A stretch of DNA of 64,000 bases, from the NCBI GenBank assembly GCA_040902925.1, contig JBBDWJ010000321.1, forward strand, positions 1-64,000, written 5' to 3'. This document shows, piece by piece, positions 1-8,132 of this stretch (positions are counted from its first letter, which is position 1; every line of letters starts with the position of its first letter). This stretch comes from JBBDWJ01 sp040902925. GTDB lineage: Bacteria; Acidobacteriota; Terriglobia; Bryobacterales; UBA6623. The notes below the pieces were generated by a model that saw only the letters and a list, made by a program, of their open reading frames with translations, was not told the origin of the DNA and searched no databases. A program made the position numbers and the translations under genes.

Positions 1-105
1 CTATTGTCCCACGCCGCATCGCGGCTCAGAAGTCCAGCTAAATCGGGCGTTGTCCCCTTTTCTTCCTTCCCGTTTGAAGACCAAGCCGAAATGGATAGGC
101 AGGTA

Positions 106-522
106 AGCCCGCTAAAGCGGGCTGGGTCGGTCGAGGGAGTTGCGTGACCGGCCGTAAACGGTCCGGCCTAAGCCGGCTTCGCCGGACGAAGCCCCGTGAA
201 CGGGGCTTGCTCGAGTTTGGCCATTTTACTTGCGGCGGGGCAAAGACAAAGCAAGGCAAAAGGCAAATTGCAAAAGGCAAAAGGCAAAAGGGGGGATCGG
301 CGGTAAACCGCCTGCCTAGAAGCCCCGTGAACGGGGCTTGGGAATCGAGGGGCGGGATGGTGGGATACGGCCGGCCTGAGCTTGAACCCGGGAGATCGCG
401 TTTCGGGTCTCCGCCTCGAAGCTTTGCTTCCGGCCGGAGTCCCAAAACGTGAAGAAAATAGGCGTGGGATAAGATCCCGGGGCTTGCGCCCCGGGCTATT
501 GGCATGCCGCCCCTTGCGGGGC
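106..522. repeat. Array of short hairpin repeats in a gene-free region
   Basis: The first 815 bases hold no convincing gene; the open frames seen there have no family resemblance. The region is instead built of short perfect inverted repeats: AGCCCGCT/AGCGGGCT at 106-123, two identical AAGCCCCGT-GA-ACGGGGCTT hairpins at 189-208 and 320-339, CCCGGGGC/GCCCCGGG at 476-495, and GCCCC/GGGGC at 509-522 followed by TTTT. The last could act as a plus-strand terminator, but no plus-strand gene precedes it inside the window. Repeated identical hairpins in intergenic DNA are typical of REP-like elements; that assignment is inference. Confidence 0.6.
210..293. repeat. Dispersed repeat B, copy 1 (AAGGCAAA-rich)
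   Basis: A purine-rich stretch beginning CTCGAGTTTGGCCATTTTAC and continuing into reiterated CAAAAGGCAAAAGG units. Almost the same sequence recurs at 54780-54856, more than 54 kb away, with only a few substitutions and one fewer AAGGCAAA unit. It begins directly after a hairpin repeat (189-208). No reading frame is conserved between the copies, so it looks like non-coding dispersed repeat DNA. Confidence 0.7.
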
Positions 523-568
523 TTTTGGAGAAGAAGTCGAGTCTTTCACGGCTTCCTGTCCCCGATCT

Positions 569-650
569 GGGCAGTTGGGGCAGTTCGGGGACACGGCAGT
601 TCGGTGACGGCAGTTCGTTGATACGGCAGTTCGGTGACGGGCGGTTCGGC
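569..650. repeat. Degenerate tandem repeat, CGGCAGTTCG unit
   Basis: GGCAGTT(C/G)GG-type units occur five to six times in about 80 bases, separated by GTGA, GGGACA or TTGATA spacers. The spacing is irregular (about 13-20 bases), so this is a decayed tandem repeat rather than a CRISPR array. Confidence 0.55.
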
Positions 651-745
651 GGGTGATCGGGGCAGGCGCTCGCGGAGGAGCGCCTGCGACAGTACTCCGG
701 CCATGGGACCACGGATGCAAACCCCGGCAGAAGACGTTTCCCCTG

Positions 746-835
746 CGATCAGGCGATCGAGATCACGCGATCGCGATCAGGCGACTGCGATCCGGCGATT
801 TCAAAGCGATCGCGATCACGCGATGTCGAACCGAT
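746..835. repeat. Degenerate GCGATC tandem repeat at the katG 3' end
   Basis: About 90 bases are made of variants of GATCRSGCGATC, including two GCGATCGCGATCA copies. The array runs over the stop codon and last codons of katG at 816. The unit contains the octamer GCGATCGC, but only locally, so this looks like a local slippage array. Confidence 0.5.
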
Positions 836-3050
836 CGAGGTTCATCACCTTATCCCAGGCCGCCACGAAATCGCTGACGAACTTCCGCGGCGAGTCGTCA
901 CATCCGTAGGCTTCGGCTACGGCTCGGAGTTCCGAGTTCGAGCCGAAGACGAGATCGACGCTGGTGCCGGTCCATTTGAGTTCTCCGGTTGCGCGGTCGC
1001 GCCCTTCGTAGACGCCTTCGGTTGCGGCGGCCTGCCACTTTGTTTTCATGTCGAGCAGGTTCACGAAGAAGTCGTTTGTCAGAGTTTCGGGCCGATTGGT
1101 GAAGACGCCGTGTTTGGCCCCGCCGGCATTTGTGTTCAGAACGCGCATGCCTCCGACGAGAACCGTCAACTCGGGCGCGGTCAGCGTCAGCATGAAGGCC
1201 CGTTCGAGCAGCAACTCTTGCGCCGGGAGGCTGTGGCCGTTGCCAAGGTAGTTGCGGAAGCCGTCAAAGCTCGGTTCGAGGACGGCGCAGGATTCCACGT
1301 CGGTTTGCTGCTGCGAGGCGTCCATGCGGCCGGGGGTGAAGGGAACCGTCACGTCGTGACCGGCTTTCTTCGCAGCGGCTTCGATGGCCGCGCAGCCGCC
1401 CAGCACGATCAGGTCGGCAAGCGAAACCTTCTTGCCGCCGGACTGCGCGCTGTTGAAGTCGTTTTGGATCTTCTCGAGAACCGGTAGGACCTTGGCGAGC
1501 TCGGCCGGCTGATTGACTTTCCAGTCCTTCTGCGGCGCGAGGCGAATGCGCGCCCCGTTGGCTCCGCCGCGCTTGTCGGTGCCTCGAAACGTCGCCGCCG
1601 ACGCCCACGCGGTCGTGACCAACTGCGAGATGGAGAGTCCCGACGCGAGGATCTTGCTCTTCAGGGCGGCGATGTCGTTCGCGTCGATCAATTCGTGATC
1701 GAGTTCGGGGATGGGGTCTTGCCACAGCAGCTCTTCTTTGGGGACGAGCGGGCCGAGGTAGCGCGCTCGGGGGCCCATGTCGCGGTGCGTCAGCTTGTAC
1801 CAGGCGCGGGCGAAGGCGTCGGCGAACTGATCGGGGTTTTCGTGGAAACGCTTCGAGATCGACGCGTAGATGGGGTCCATCTTGAGGGAGAGGTCCGTCG
1901 TGAACATCATGGGCGGGTGTGTCTTGGACGGATCGTGTGCGTCGGGCACGGTGGCCACTGCCGCCCCATTCTGCTTGGGTTTCCATTGCGTCGCGCCAGC
2001 GGGACTCTTGGTTTGCTCCCACTCGTAGCCGAACAGGTTGTCGAAGAAGTTGTTGTCCCACTTGACCGGGTTGGTGGTCCAGGCGCCCTCGAGGCCGCTG
2101 GTAAAGGCGTCGGCGGCGGCACCGGTGCCAAAGCTGTTCTTCCAGCCGAAGCCTTGATCCTCGATGCCGGCGCCCTCAGGTTCCGCGCCGACGTTCTCGG
2201 CCTGGGGGCAGGCTCCATGCGCTTTGCCGAAGGTGTGTCCGCCGGCAATGAGCGCGACGGTTTCTTCGTCGTTCATGGCCATGCGGCTGAACGTCTCGCG
2301 AATGTCGCGGGCTGCCCTAACCGGATCAGGGGTGCCGTTCGGCCCTTCCGGATTCACATAGATCAGGCCCATCTGGACGGCGCCGAGAGGATTGGCGAGT
2401 GCGCGATCGCCGCTATAGCGCTTGTCTTCCAGCCACTTGTCCTCAGGCCCCCAGTTGATATCGAGTGCGGGCTCCCAGACGTCCTCGCGCCCGCCGCCGA
2501 AACCAAACGTCTTGAAGCCCATGGACTCCAAGGCGCAGTTACCCGTTAAGACCATCAGGTCGGCCCACGAGATTTTCTGGCCGTATTTCTGCTTGATCGG
2601 CCACAGCAGCCGGCGCGCCTTGTCGAGGCTCACGTTGTCGGGCCAACTGTTGAGGGGGGCGAAGCGGAGTGTGCCGGAGCCCGCGCCGCCGCGGCCGTCG
2701 GCGATGCGGTAGGTGCCCGCGCTGTGCCATGCCATGCGGATGAACAGCGGCCCGTAGTGGCCGTAGTCGGCCGGCCACCAGTCCTGCGAGGTCGTCATCA
2801 GCTCGAAGATGTCTTTCTTCACGGCATCGAGGTCAAGTTTCTTGAACTCCTCGGCGTAGTTGAAATCCTCGCCCATAGGGCTGCACAGGGGAGAGTTCTG
2901 GCGGAGAATTTTTAGATTTAACTGCTCGGGCCACCAGTTGGCGTTCGACCAGCCACCCATTGCCGTGTGCCTGTTAGCGGCGTGCATGACCGGGCACTTG
3001 CCTCCGTTAACACCGGCCTGCTCGGCCGTTTCTTTCGCTACTTTATCCAT
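816..3050 (-). CDS. katG: Catalase-peroxidase KatG (cytoplasmic)
   Basis: Bifunctional haem catalase-peroxidase that destroys H2O2 in the cytoplasm. The 744-residue product has both KatG halves: the active N-terminal haem domain and the degenerate C-terminal copy. The distal pocket RMAWH gives Arg105, Trp108 and His109; the adduct Tyr lies in LIYVNPEGPNG and the proximal His in AGGHTFGKAHG. I chose the ATG at 3050 because GGAGG sits six bases upstream; an upstream in-frame ATG at 3098 would run back over the perR 3' end. There is no signal peptide. It lies 29 bases downstream of perR on the same strand, a classic peroxide-responsive operon. A second KatG at 9936-12155 is exported. Confidence 0.97.
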   Translation of the reverse strand: MDKVAKETAEQAGVNGGKCPVMHAANRHTAMGGWSNANWWPEQLNLKILRQNSPLCSPMGEDFNYAEEFKKLDLDAVKKDIFELMTTSQDWWPADYGHYGPLFIRMAWHSAGTYRIADGRGGAGSGTLRFAPLNSWPDNVSLDKARRLLWPIKQKYGQKISWADLMVLTGNCALESMGFKTFGFGGGREDVWEPALDINWGPEDKWLEDKRYSGDRALANPLGAVQMGLIYVNPEGPNGTPDPVRAARDIRETFSRMAMNDEETVALIAGGHTFGKAHGACPQAENVGAEPEGAGIEDQGFGWKNSFGTGAAADAFTSGLEGAWTTNPVKWDNNFFDNLFGYEWEQTKSPAGATQWKPKQNGAAVATVPDAHDPSKTHPPMMFTTDLSLKMDPIYASISKRFHENPDQFADAFARAWYKLTHRDMGPRARYLGPLVPKEELLWQDPIPELDHELIDANDIAALKSKILASGLSISQLVTTAWASAATFRGTDKRGGANGARIRLAPQKDWKVNQPAELAKVLPVLEKIQNDFNSAQSGGKKVSLADLIVLGGCAAIEAAAKKAGHDVTVPFTPGRMDASQQQTDVESCAVLEPSFDGFRNYLGNGHSLPAQELLLERAFMLTLTAPELTVLVGGMRVLNTNAGGAKHGVFTNRPETLTNDFFVNLLDMKTKWQAAATEGVYEGRDRATGELKWTGTSVDLVFGSNSELRAVAEAYGCDDSPRKFVSDFVAAWDKVMNLDRFDIA

Positions 3051-3079
3051 GGAATCCTCCTGTTTCTCCTGTGAAGCTG

Positions 3080-3520
3080 CTATCGGCACGCCGGGCAAAG
3101 CCCGCGAGCCTCAACACGGTACTCGGTGACCTGAAACCCGTCCGGGTTCCGTTTGCTCGCCCGGACGCTGTCCAGCTTATCGTCGTGGTAGTCCACTACT
3201 TTCCTGCAACGCGTGCAGATCAAGTGATGATGGCGCTCGAGGTTGGCGTCGAGCCGGTTGGTTTGGTGCAACTCGCTGACTTCCCGCAGCAGTCCGGCGT
3301 CGATGAACGTGTGGATGTTCTTGTAAACCGTCGCCCGGGAGATCTCCGGGATTTCCTGGCTGACGCGTTCGTAGACAAGCTCGGGGCTGGGGTGGTCGCG
3401 GCTTTCGACCAGCACGCGGTAGATGACGGTTCGCTGGTGAGTGGCCGTCAAGCCGGCTTCTTTGCAGCGCCGCGTGAACTCGCCCATGCGGGCCTCGATT
3501 TCCTGACCTAGCGCGCCCAT
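3080..3520 (-). CDS. perR: Fur-family peroxide repressor, PerR type
   Basis: Metal-dependent repressor of peroxide defence genes. About 146 residues with an N-terminal winged helix (TATHQR, SRATVYKNI) and a C-terminal dimer domain. All five positions that bind the regulatory metal in Bacillus subtilis PerR are present: His of DHPSPE, Asp of RLDANL, both His of RHHHLIC, and Asp of KVVDYH. The last is Asp rather than the Glu typical of Fur, which favours PerR. The structural zinc site is CTRC plus CPAC. The start is uncertain: ATG 3520 has AGGA upstream at about 11 bases, while ATG 3532 has no spacing. It precedes katG by 29 bases. Confidence 0.9.
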   Translation of the reverse strand: MGALGQEIEARMGEFTRRCKEAGLTATHQRTVIYRVLVESRDHPSPELVYERVSQEIPEISRATVYKNIHTFIDAGLLREVSELHQTNRLDANLERHHHLICTRCRKVVDYHDDKLDSVRASKRNPDGFQVTEYRVEARGLCPACR

Positions 3521-3539
3521 TGGAGATATCATCCTAAAC

Positions 3540-3548
3540 GATAATGAT
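3540..3548. promoter_or_regulatory. Candidate Fur/Per box half-site before perR
   Basis: GATAATGAT is a perfect match to the left half of the classical 19-bp Fur box; the right half is not conserved. It lies directly upstream of perR and overlaps a weak possible minus-strand promoter (TTGTAG, 16-17 bases, CATTAT). Autoregulation by PerR is typical of the family. Assignment of this half-site is inference. Confidence 0.35.
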
Positions 3549-3751
3549 TCTTGTTTGCAACCCTACAACGTTTTCGGCGGTGATTGATCTGGGCGGTGAT
3601 GGCTCTGGATTGCCGGGTTGCTCCTCCGCCGGAGAATCTGGAGAATCCTTAACGGCTGATTCTAGAAACCCAGCGCGGCAGCGGACACCTGTGGCCAGCC
3701 GCTCATTTCCTGAATCTGCTATCGGCCGAGCCGGCCATATAATGAGCATCT

Positions 3752-4648
3752 GTGAGTTGGCATGATTTACGGGATCCGAGTGGTCCGGAGTTGGACGCTT
3801 TGGCCGAGCGCTATCACCTTCACCAATTGCACGTGGAGGATTGCCGCCATGGCAACCAGCGCGCCAAGGTTGAAGAAGGTGGGGATTACACCTTCGTTGT
3901 TCTGAAGGCGGTACATATCACGGACGCCGGCGAGGTTCGGATCACGGATCTCAACCTGTTTCTGGGCCGCGACTACCTGATCACCGTGCAAGAGGGCGAG
4001 TGCCCCGCGGTGCGGCAGCACCTGGACGGGATGCATGCCGTCGCTGCTCAGTTACGTCCCGATCAGGCGCGTCCCGATCAGGCGCGTCCCGATCAGCTCT
4101 TCTACAAAGTCATAGACGGCACTGTCGATGCCTACGCGCCCGTGATGGATTGGTTCAATGAGGCCATCGACGGCATCGAGGATATGGTGCTCGAGACGCC
4201 GTCGCCGCAGACACTGCAACGCATCTTCGAGGCCAAGCGCGGCTTGATCGAGCTGCGGCGCGTGCTGAGCAACATGCGCGATGTCGCCGGTCACTTGCAG
4301 CGGCTCGAAACCGAATTGATCCAGCGTGATCTGTGGCCGTTTTTGCGCGATGTGTACGATCACCTGGCACGCGACCTGGACATGGTCGAGATGCAGCGCG
4401 ATCTTCTGACCGGGGCGATGGACATCTACCTTTCCAGCGTCGCCAATCGCACGAACCAGGTCATGAAAGTGCTCACGGTGCTGGGAACGATCGCGCTACC
4501 CGCGATTGTAATCTCGGGCTTCTACGGCATGAACACCAAGGGATTGCCATGGATCGGCTCTCCGCATGGCGCTGGAATCGCCGCCGGACTGATGGTGGTA
4601 GCCACGTTGGGCGTGCTCATCGTACTCAAGAAGTTCGATTGGTTTTAG
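3752..4648 (+). CDS. CorA-family magnesium/divalent cation transporter
   Basis: CorA-type inner-membrane channel for Mg2+ or related cations. The 298-residue protein has the large cytoplasmic N-terminal domain, a long helix rich in charged residues, and two C-terminal membrane helices. The signature YGMN motif follows the first helix (SGFYGMNTKG), and the protein ends in the basic tail KKFDWF. The start is GTG; no strong ribosome site is visible. An in-frame 15-bp repeat inserts RPDQA-RPDQA-RPDQ near residues 102-115, in the cytoplasmic domain. It converges with the UbiA remnant on the other strand. The family call is firm; the ion is not determined. Confidence 0.93.
   Translation: MSWHDLRDPSGPELDALAERYHLHQLHVEDCRHGNQRAKVEEGGDYTFVVLKAVHITDAGEVRITDLNLFLGRDYLITVQEGECPAVRQHLDGMHAVAAQLRPDQARPDQARPDQLFYKVIDGTVDAYAPVMDWFNEAIDGIEDMVLETPSPQTLQRIFEAKRGLIELRRVLSNMRDVAGHLQRLETELIQRDLWPFLRDVYDHLARDLDMVEMQRDLLTGAMDIYLSSVANRTNQVMKVLTVLGTIALPAIVISGFYGMNTKGLPWIGSPHGAGIAAGLMVVATLGVLIVLKKFDWF
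4055..4096 (+). repeat. In-frame 15-bp tandem repeat in corA
   Basis: The unit CGTCCCGATCAGGCG occurs twice exactly plus a third partial copy, encoding RPDQA-RPDQA-RPDQ. The unit is a multiple of three, so copy-number change would not break the frame. Exact identity suggests recent slippage. Confidence 0.9.
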
Positions 4649-4684
4649 GCCGGTGCGCGATTAGAAACACGAACAGGGCGATGG

Positions 4685-5115
4685 TTATTGCAAAAGGCTT
4701 TGCGGCTGCAAGCCAAATTCGAGTGGAGAGAAAAAGTAATGCAACCATGGCATGTCTACAAAAAGACAAACGCCCATGACGACCGCACACAAGCACACGG
4801 TGACCATCAGCAGCGGCTGCGTGTAGAGCTTTTCCGGATGCTGGGCCGCGCTGTCTTTCTGGAACGCCAGGTGCAGGTAAAGCGCCATCACCGCCGACAC
4901 CAAGGGAACGGCAAGAATCCACTCCAGGCGATAGCGAACGATGAATGCGCCGAACATGAGCATCCCGAAGGCCGCGTAGAACGTGATGGAGACCAGCAGG
5001 CGCGGCTCGTTGTAGTACGCAAACGAGCGGCGATAAGCGGAACTCACACTGCGATCGCCAATTTCGCGGTATTCAGCGAAGCGCTTGATCGCCATAAAGT
5101 AGCAACCATCCAGTA
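4685..5115 (-). pseudogene. UbiA-family prenyltransferase, C-terminal remnant
   Basis: The 136-residue frame starting MAIKRFAEYREIGDR, with three to four membrane helices and the segment KDSAAQHPEKLY, matches the C-terminal third of UbiA-type polyprenyl-phosphate transferases (decaprenyl-phosphate phosphoribosyltransferase-like). The first two thirds, including the Asp-rich catalytic motifs, are absent. Resemblance continues about 20 bases upstream in the other frame (YWMVAT), inside the end of the HAD gene, so one base appears to be missing near 5096. It therefore looks like an internal deletion plus a frameshift in a former HAD-UbiA unit. It cannot be an active transferase. Confidence 0.65.
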
Positions 5116-5754
5116 AGCAACGCCGGCCGCATGCGCCGCGGGCACATCCACATCCTCGCGGTCTCCAATATAGAGCGCCTCGTTGGGCTTGACCCCCAGC
5201 CTATTAGCGGCGACTCTGAGAATCAGCGGGTCGGGTTTGAAGCGGCCGACCTCAGGATCTTGGGCGCAAACGACAACCTGGAAGAAGCGATCCAACCCAA
5301 GCGCCTTGAGTTTCAGGCGCGGATCATAGTCGGAGACAGCCGCCAGTAAGATGTCTCGTTCGCGGCAGGCCGCAAAGAAATCCTTAGTTCCAGGGAAGGC
5401 CGCCGGCGCCAACAGGTCGAGCGGTCTTTTGTTCATCCATTCTTCGACGCAACCGGCTAAGTAGTCGGCCGAAAACCCCAGGTGCCGGCATGAACGCGAC
5501 AGTTGTTCGGCCGCGACGTCTCCAATGAAGTTCTCCGCGCGGAGTTCTTCCTGAACTTGGCGGTAGACGCGGATGGCCCACGCGGCGCGCCAGCCCGAAC
5601 GCGGCGATCGAAAGCAGGAGCGCAACAGTTCCCACGCCATGCGGCGGCGAACGATGCTATTACGGTAGAGCGTCCCATCAACGTCCGTAACGATGGCGCG
5701 GATCTGTGGTAAGGAGTCGATGTGTGGGTCCCCGAAAATGTTAGGTCCGCCCAG
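5044..5754 (-). CDS. HAD-superfamily hydrolase, joined to UbiA remnant
   Basis: Haloacid-dehalogenase-fold phosphatase. All four motifs are visible: I, VTDVDGTLY; II, AAVSDYD; III, GRFKPDP; IV, YIGDREDVD. A helical cap lies between I and II. Motif I lies upstream of the first ATG (5640), so the true start must be a non-ATG codon between the TAG at 5761-5763 and about 5695; CTG at 5754 is the outermost candidate. The last residues (from LWRSSAS) are an out-of-frame reading of the UbiA sequence, so the native C-terminus is lost. HAD domains fused to UbiA prenyltransferases are known. Substrate unknown; the gene may be decaying. Confidence 0.65.
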   Translation of the reverse strand: MGGPNIFGDPHIDSLPQIRAIVTDVDGTLYRNSIVRRRMAWELLRSCFRSPRSGWRAAWAIRVYRQVQEELRAENFIGDVAAEQLSRSCRHLGFSADYLAGCVEEWMNKRPLDLLAPAAFPGTKDFFAACRERDILLAAVSDYDPRLKLKALGLDRFFQVVVCAQDPEVGRFKPDPLILRVAANRLGVKPNEALYIGDREDVDVPAAHAAGVAYWMVATLWRSSASLNTAKLAIAV

Positions 5755-6044
5755 CCTCGGCTAAACGCCCGCGAGATTCAGGGAAGCCATCGCGAGCGCT
5801 GCCGGATCGATATCGGCCTCGGCAACGTGGTGTCTTCCAGTTGCAATCGCCACGAGTCAAAAAATGAGACGCCGCCGCTACCATTGGAACGAATGAGATT
5901 CGTAAGCCCCGCCCGGCACGGATTATCAGTATAGCTCAGCGCAAGCGGCTTGCCTGGCAGTACTTGGGACTGCTCCACGGACCCCAAAGTGGTTCTAAAC
6001 ACGGGCTGCAAGGTGCGATGCAGCGGCGCGCTGACGGCAATCGC

Positions 6045-7763
6045 TCAATGAACGTCTCTACCCGGGACATCGGAAGCTGGAGCGGACAGGTCTGTGAGGG
6101 GCTCCCTGTACGGTGTTAGCTCAGGTTTGATTCCGGCAACATGGAGTCGCCAGACTTTCCGGTCACGGTAGTAATCCAGCAGCCGTTCGTTCTTTTCGCG
6201 GCCCATGTCGCGCGCCCAAATGACCGCTGCGCCAACAAGGTCGGCGCCATTACTTACCCAGTCATGGTGCGGATTGTGCTTCGGTCCGTAGCTGACGAGA
6301 ACCAGGTTCTTGTATCCGTTCGCCGCGAGCTGTTTGGTTATCGCCGGACGGTCTCTCACAAATGAGATGCTGTTGTAGTTCACTTCACGCGTGAGTCGAA
6401 GGCCCAAAGCCATCACGATGGACAACAGCGCAACGGCGATGATGCATTCCGCAAGAGGGCGGCCGAAAGAGCGCGAGCCCAAGCGAAAAGTCCGCAATCG
6501 CCGCAGACCGGTAACGGCCAGGAATACAAACCACGGTGCAACCGGAGCCACGTAGTGGGGACGCAGGACGTTAGCGAAAGAGCTGATTGCGCTCGTCAGG
6601 ATCTCCAGGATGATGGTCCCGGCGGCAAAGATCGCCCAGCGATGGTAGGGGCGGCCGAAGGCGCAGACCACGGGAAGGCACAGGGCAAATCCCAAAAAGA
6701 ACTGCAGCATCAAAGTCCAGTGTTGTGGAGCGAAGCCTGAGCCGTTTCGTTTCTCGTGATAGCCCTCCAGCATGAAATCGAAGTAGTAGGCGCGCAGCGG
6801 TTCATGGTTGTAAGTCTTGGCCGTTTTGGGACTCTGAAAGATAAACACAGGAGCGACTTCGTACAATTCCATGTTGACGACATAAGGCATCTTGAGGGGA
6901 TCACCGGTGCCGCGATAGTTGTAGTAAGCCATCGCCAGAATCCCGGTCAGCAGTACCGCTGCCATGGGTATCGCCACCCGCCAAGCGTCGCGCCAGTGCG
7001 TCCAAGCCCAAACCAGCAGCGCGACCGCCACCGGCAGCGTGGCGACAAGCCCTTCAAGGGGCCGGCTGTTGGCGAGGACGATCACTCCCAATGCCAGCAA
7101 GGCCGCGTCGCGTCGCCGCGCGGAACGGAGTATCCGAGGCAACGCTCCGAATACCAGAGCGGCGCCTATGGCGGCAACCGCCCCGCCCCAGAACGTTCTT
7201 GACCAGTAGCTAAACCAATACTCGTCCCACTGGGGCAATGAGCCAAATCGAAGCGCGGGCAGCAGCGCGCCGAACAGCGCCCAGCGCGGCGGAACCCAGG
7301 CGAGCAGCATCCAGCAAAGCGCCGCCGAAGCCGCGGCCATGCTGAGGCAAACGCCGGCGATTGGGAACCCGGTCAACACTTGTCCGGCAGCCATGAACAA
7401 GCCCTGCCCAGGCGGATACTTGGATTGATAGGTGGGAAGAGGGTTTACGTGAAATGCCTCGAAGTGCTCCCACAGTGGATGCGGCGGGTTGGTCAGCCGG
7501 CCGTGCGCAAAGGTGTCGGAAGCGAGAAGATAACTGAATTCATCCGGAACCAGCGGCGCATACGGGCTGATCCAATTGATGACCACGCACGACGCAAAGG
7601 TCAATGCGGCGGCGGTCAGAATGGCCCGCCTCGGGCTGCCCGCGAGGCGCGTCAGCACACGCGACGGTAGGGCGTAAATTCGCGTTGGGAATGCGCGGAA
7701 CAACCAGACGACTACGAGCGCTGCCACGACTGGCGCGAGTTCGGCTAACGCCCGGTAAGACAC
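6045..7763 (-). CDS. Polytopic membrane glycosyltransferase-like protein (GT-C type)
   Basis: A 572-residue protein with about ten hydrophobic segments. The first periplasmic loop carries PDEFSYLLASD, an acidic motif like the catalytic loop of GT-C enzymes that use polyprenyl-phosphate sugars. The C-terminal 100 residues are soluble (YGPKHNPHHDW, MGREKNERLLDYYRDRKVWRL). No precise subfamily is recognised. It lies upstream of the HAD/UbiA genes on the same strand, with about 280 bases between. UbiA, HAD and GT-C proteins together would fit a lipid-linked sugar pathway for the envelope; that is inference. A second protein of this general type is at 29773-31422. Confidence 0.7.
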   Translation of the reverse strand: MSYRALAELAPVVAALVVVWLFRAFPTRIYALPSRVLTRLAGSPRRAILTAAALTFASCVVINWISPYAPLVPDEFSYLLASDTFAHGRLTNPPHPLWEHFEAFHVNPLPTYQSKYPPGQGLFMAAGQVLTGFPIAGVCLSMAAASAALCWMLLAWVPPRWALFGALLPALRFGSLPQWDEYWFSYWSRTFWGGAVAAIGAALVFGALPRILRSARRRDAALLALGVIVLANSRPLEGLVATLPVAVALLVWAWTHWRDAWRVAIPMAAVLLTGILAMAYYNYRGTGDPLKMPYVVNMELYEVAPVFIFQSPKTAKTYNHEPLRAYYFDFMLEGYHEKRNGSGFAPQHWTLMLQFFLGFALCLPVVCAFGRPYHRWAIFAAGTIILEILTSAISSFANVLRPHYVAPVAPWFVFLAVTGLRRLRTFRLGSRSFGRPLAECIIAVALLSIVMALGLRLTREVNYNSISFVRDRPAITKQLAANGYKNLVLVSYGPKHNPHHDWVSNGADLVGAAVIWARDMGREKNERLLDYYRDRKVWRLHVAGIKPELTPYREPLTDLSAPASDVPGRDVH

Positions 7764-8132
7764 TAGCTGATATATAGCAGAGTGCGCGGCCTTGGTTGTG
7801 TATCGGCTGGCCGCGACCAGCCGGCGCTACGGCTAGCGCGTGGCCGGTTACTGCCTGATGCCCAACCATGTGCATTGAGTCGCGGTCCGGAAACCCGAAA
7901 CAGGACTTAAAAAGGGCTGCGCCCCAGCTGCGTCGGGTTCCAGATGCGTCCCCCTTTTCCGCGTTCTTTGCTCCTCTTCGACCGCGACTGTGCTACAAAA
8001 AGGGTGCGCGCGGGGCGCATCCAGTCCGCGGAAAGGGCCGTGCCCACCCACTAGAAACAGAAGCCTGAAGGTACGAACCTTCTTTCAGCCTGATCCAGTG
8101 CGGACTCCAGGCTCAAATGAAAGGAGATTCGT
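7764..8132. other. Intergenic region, no gene seen
   Basis: Lies between two divergent genes. Two related G-rich stretches, AAAAAGGGCTGCGCC and AAAAAGGGTGCGCGC, lie near 7909 and 7995. A good ribosome site (AAAGGAG) near 8120 serves the ankyrin gene. Nothing else is recognisable. Confidence 0.5.

Noticed and set aside
38..712. 224-codon minus-strand frame upstream of katG
   Set aside because: Covers the hairpin and repeat region; composition is repetitive Pro/Arg/Ser with no domain.
746..835. Possible CRISPR array
   Set aside because: Units are short, variable and contiguous; there are no spacers of constant length and no cas genes.
5044..5640. ATG 5640 as the start of the HAD hydrolase
   Set aside because: It would delete the catalytic DVDGT motif, which is in frame just upstream.
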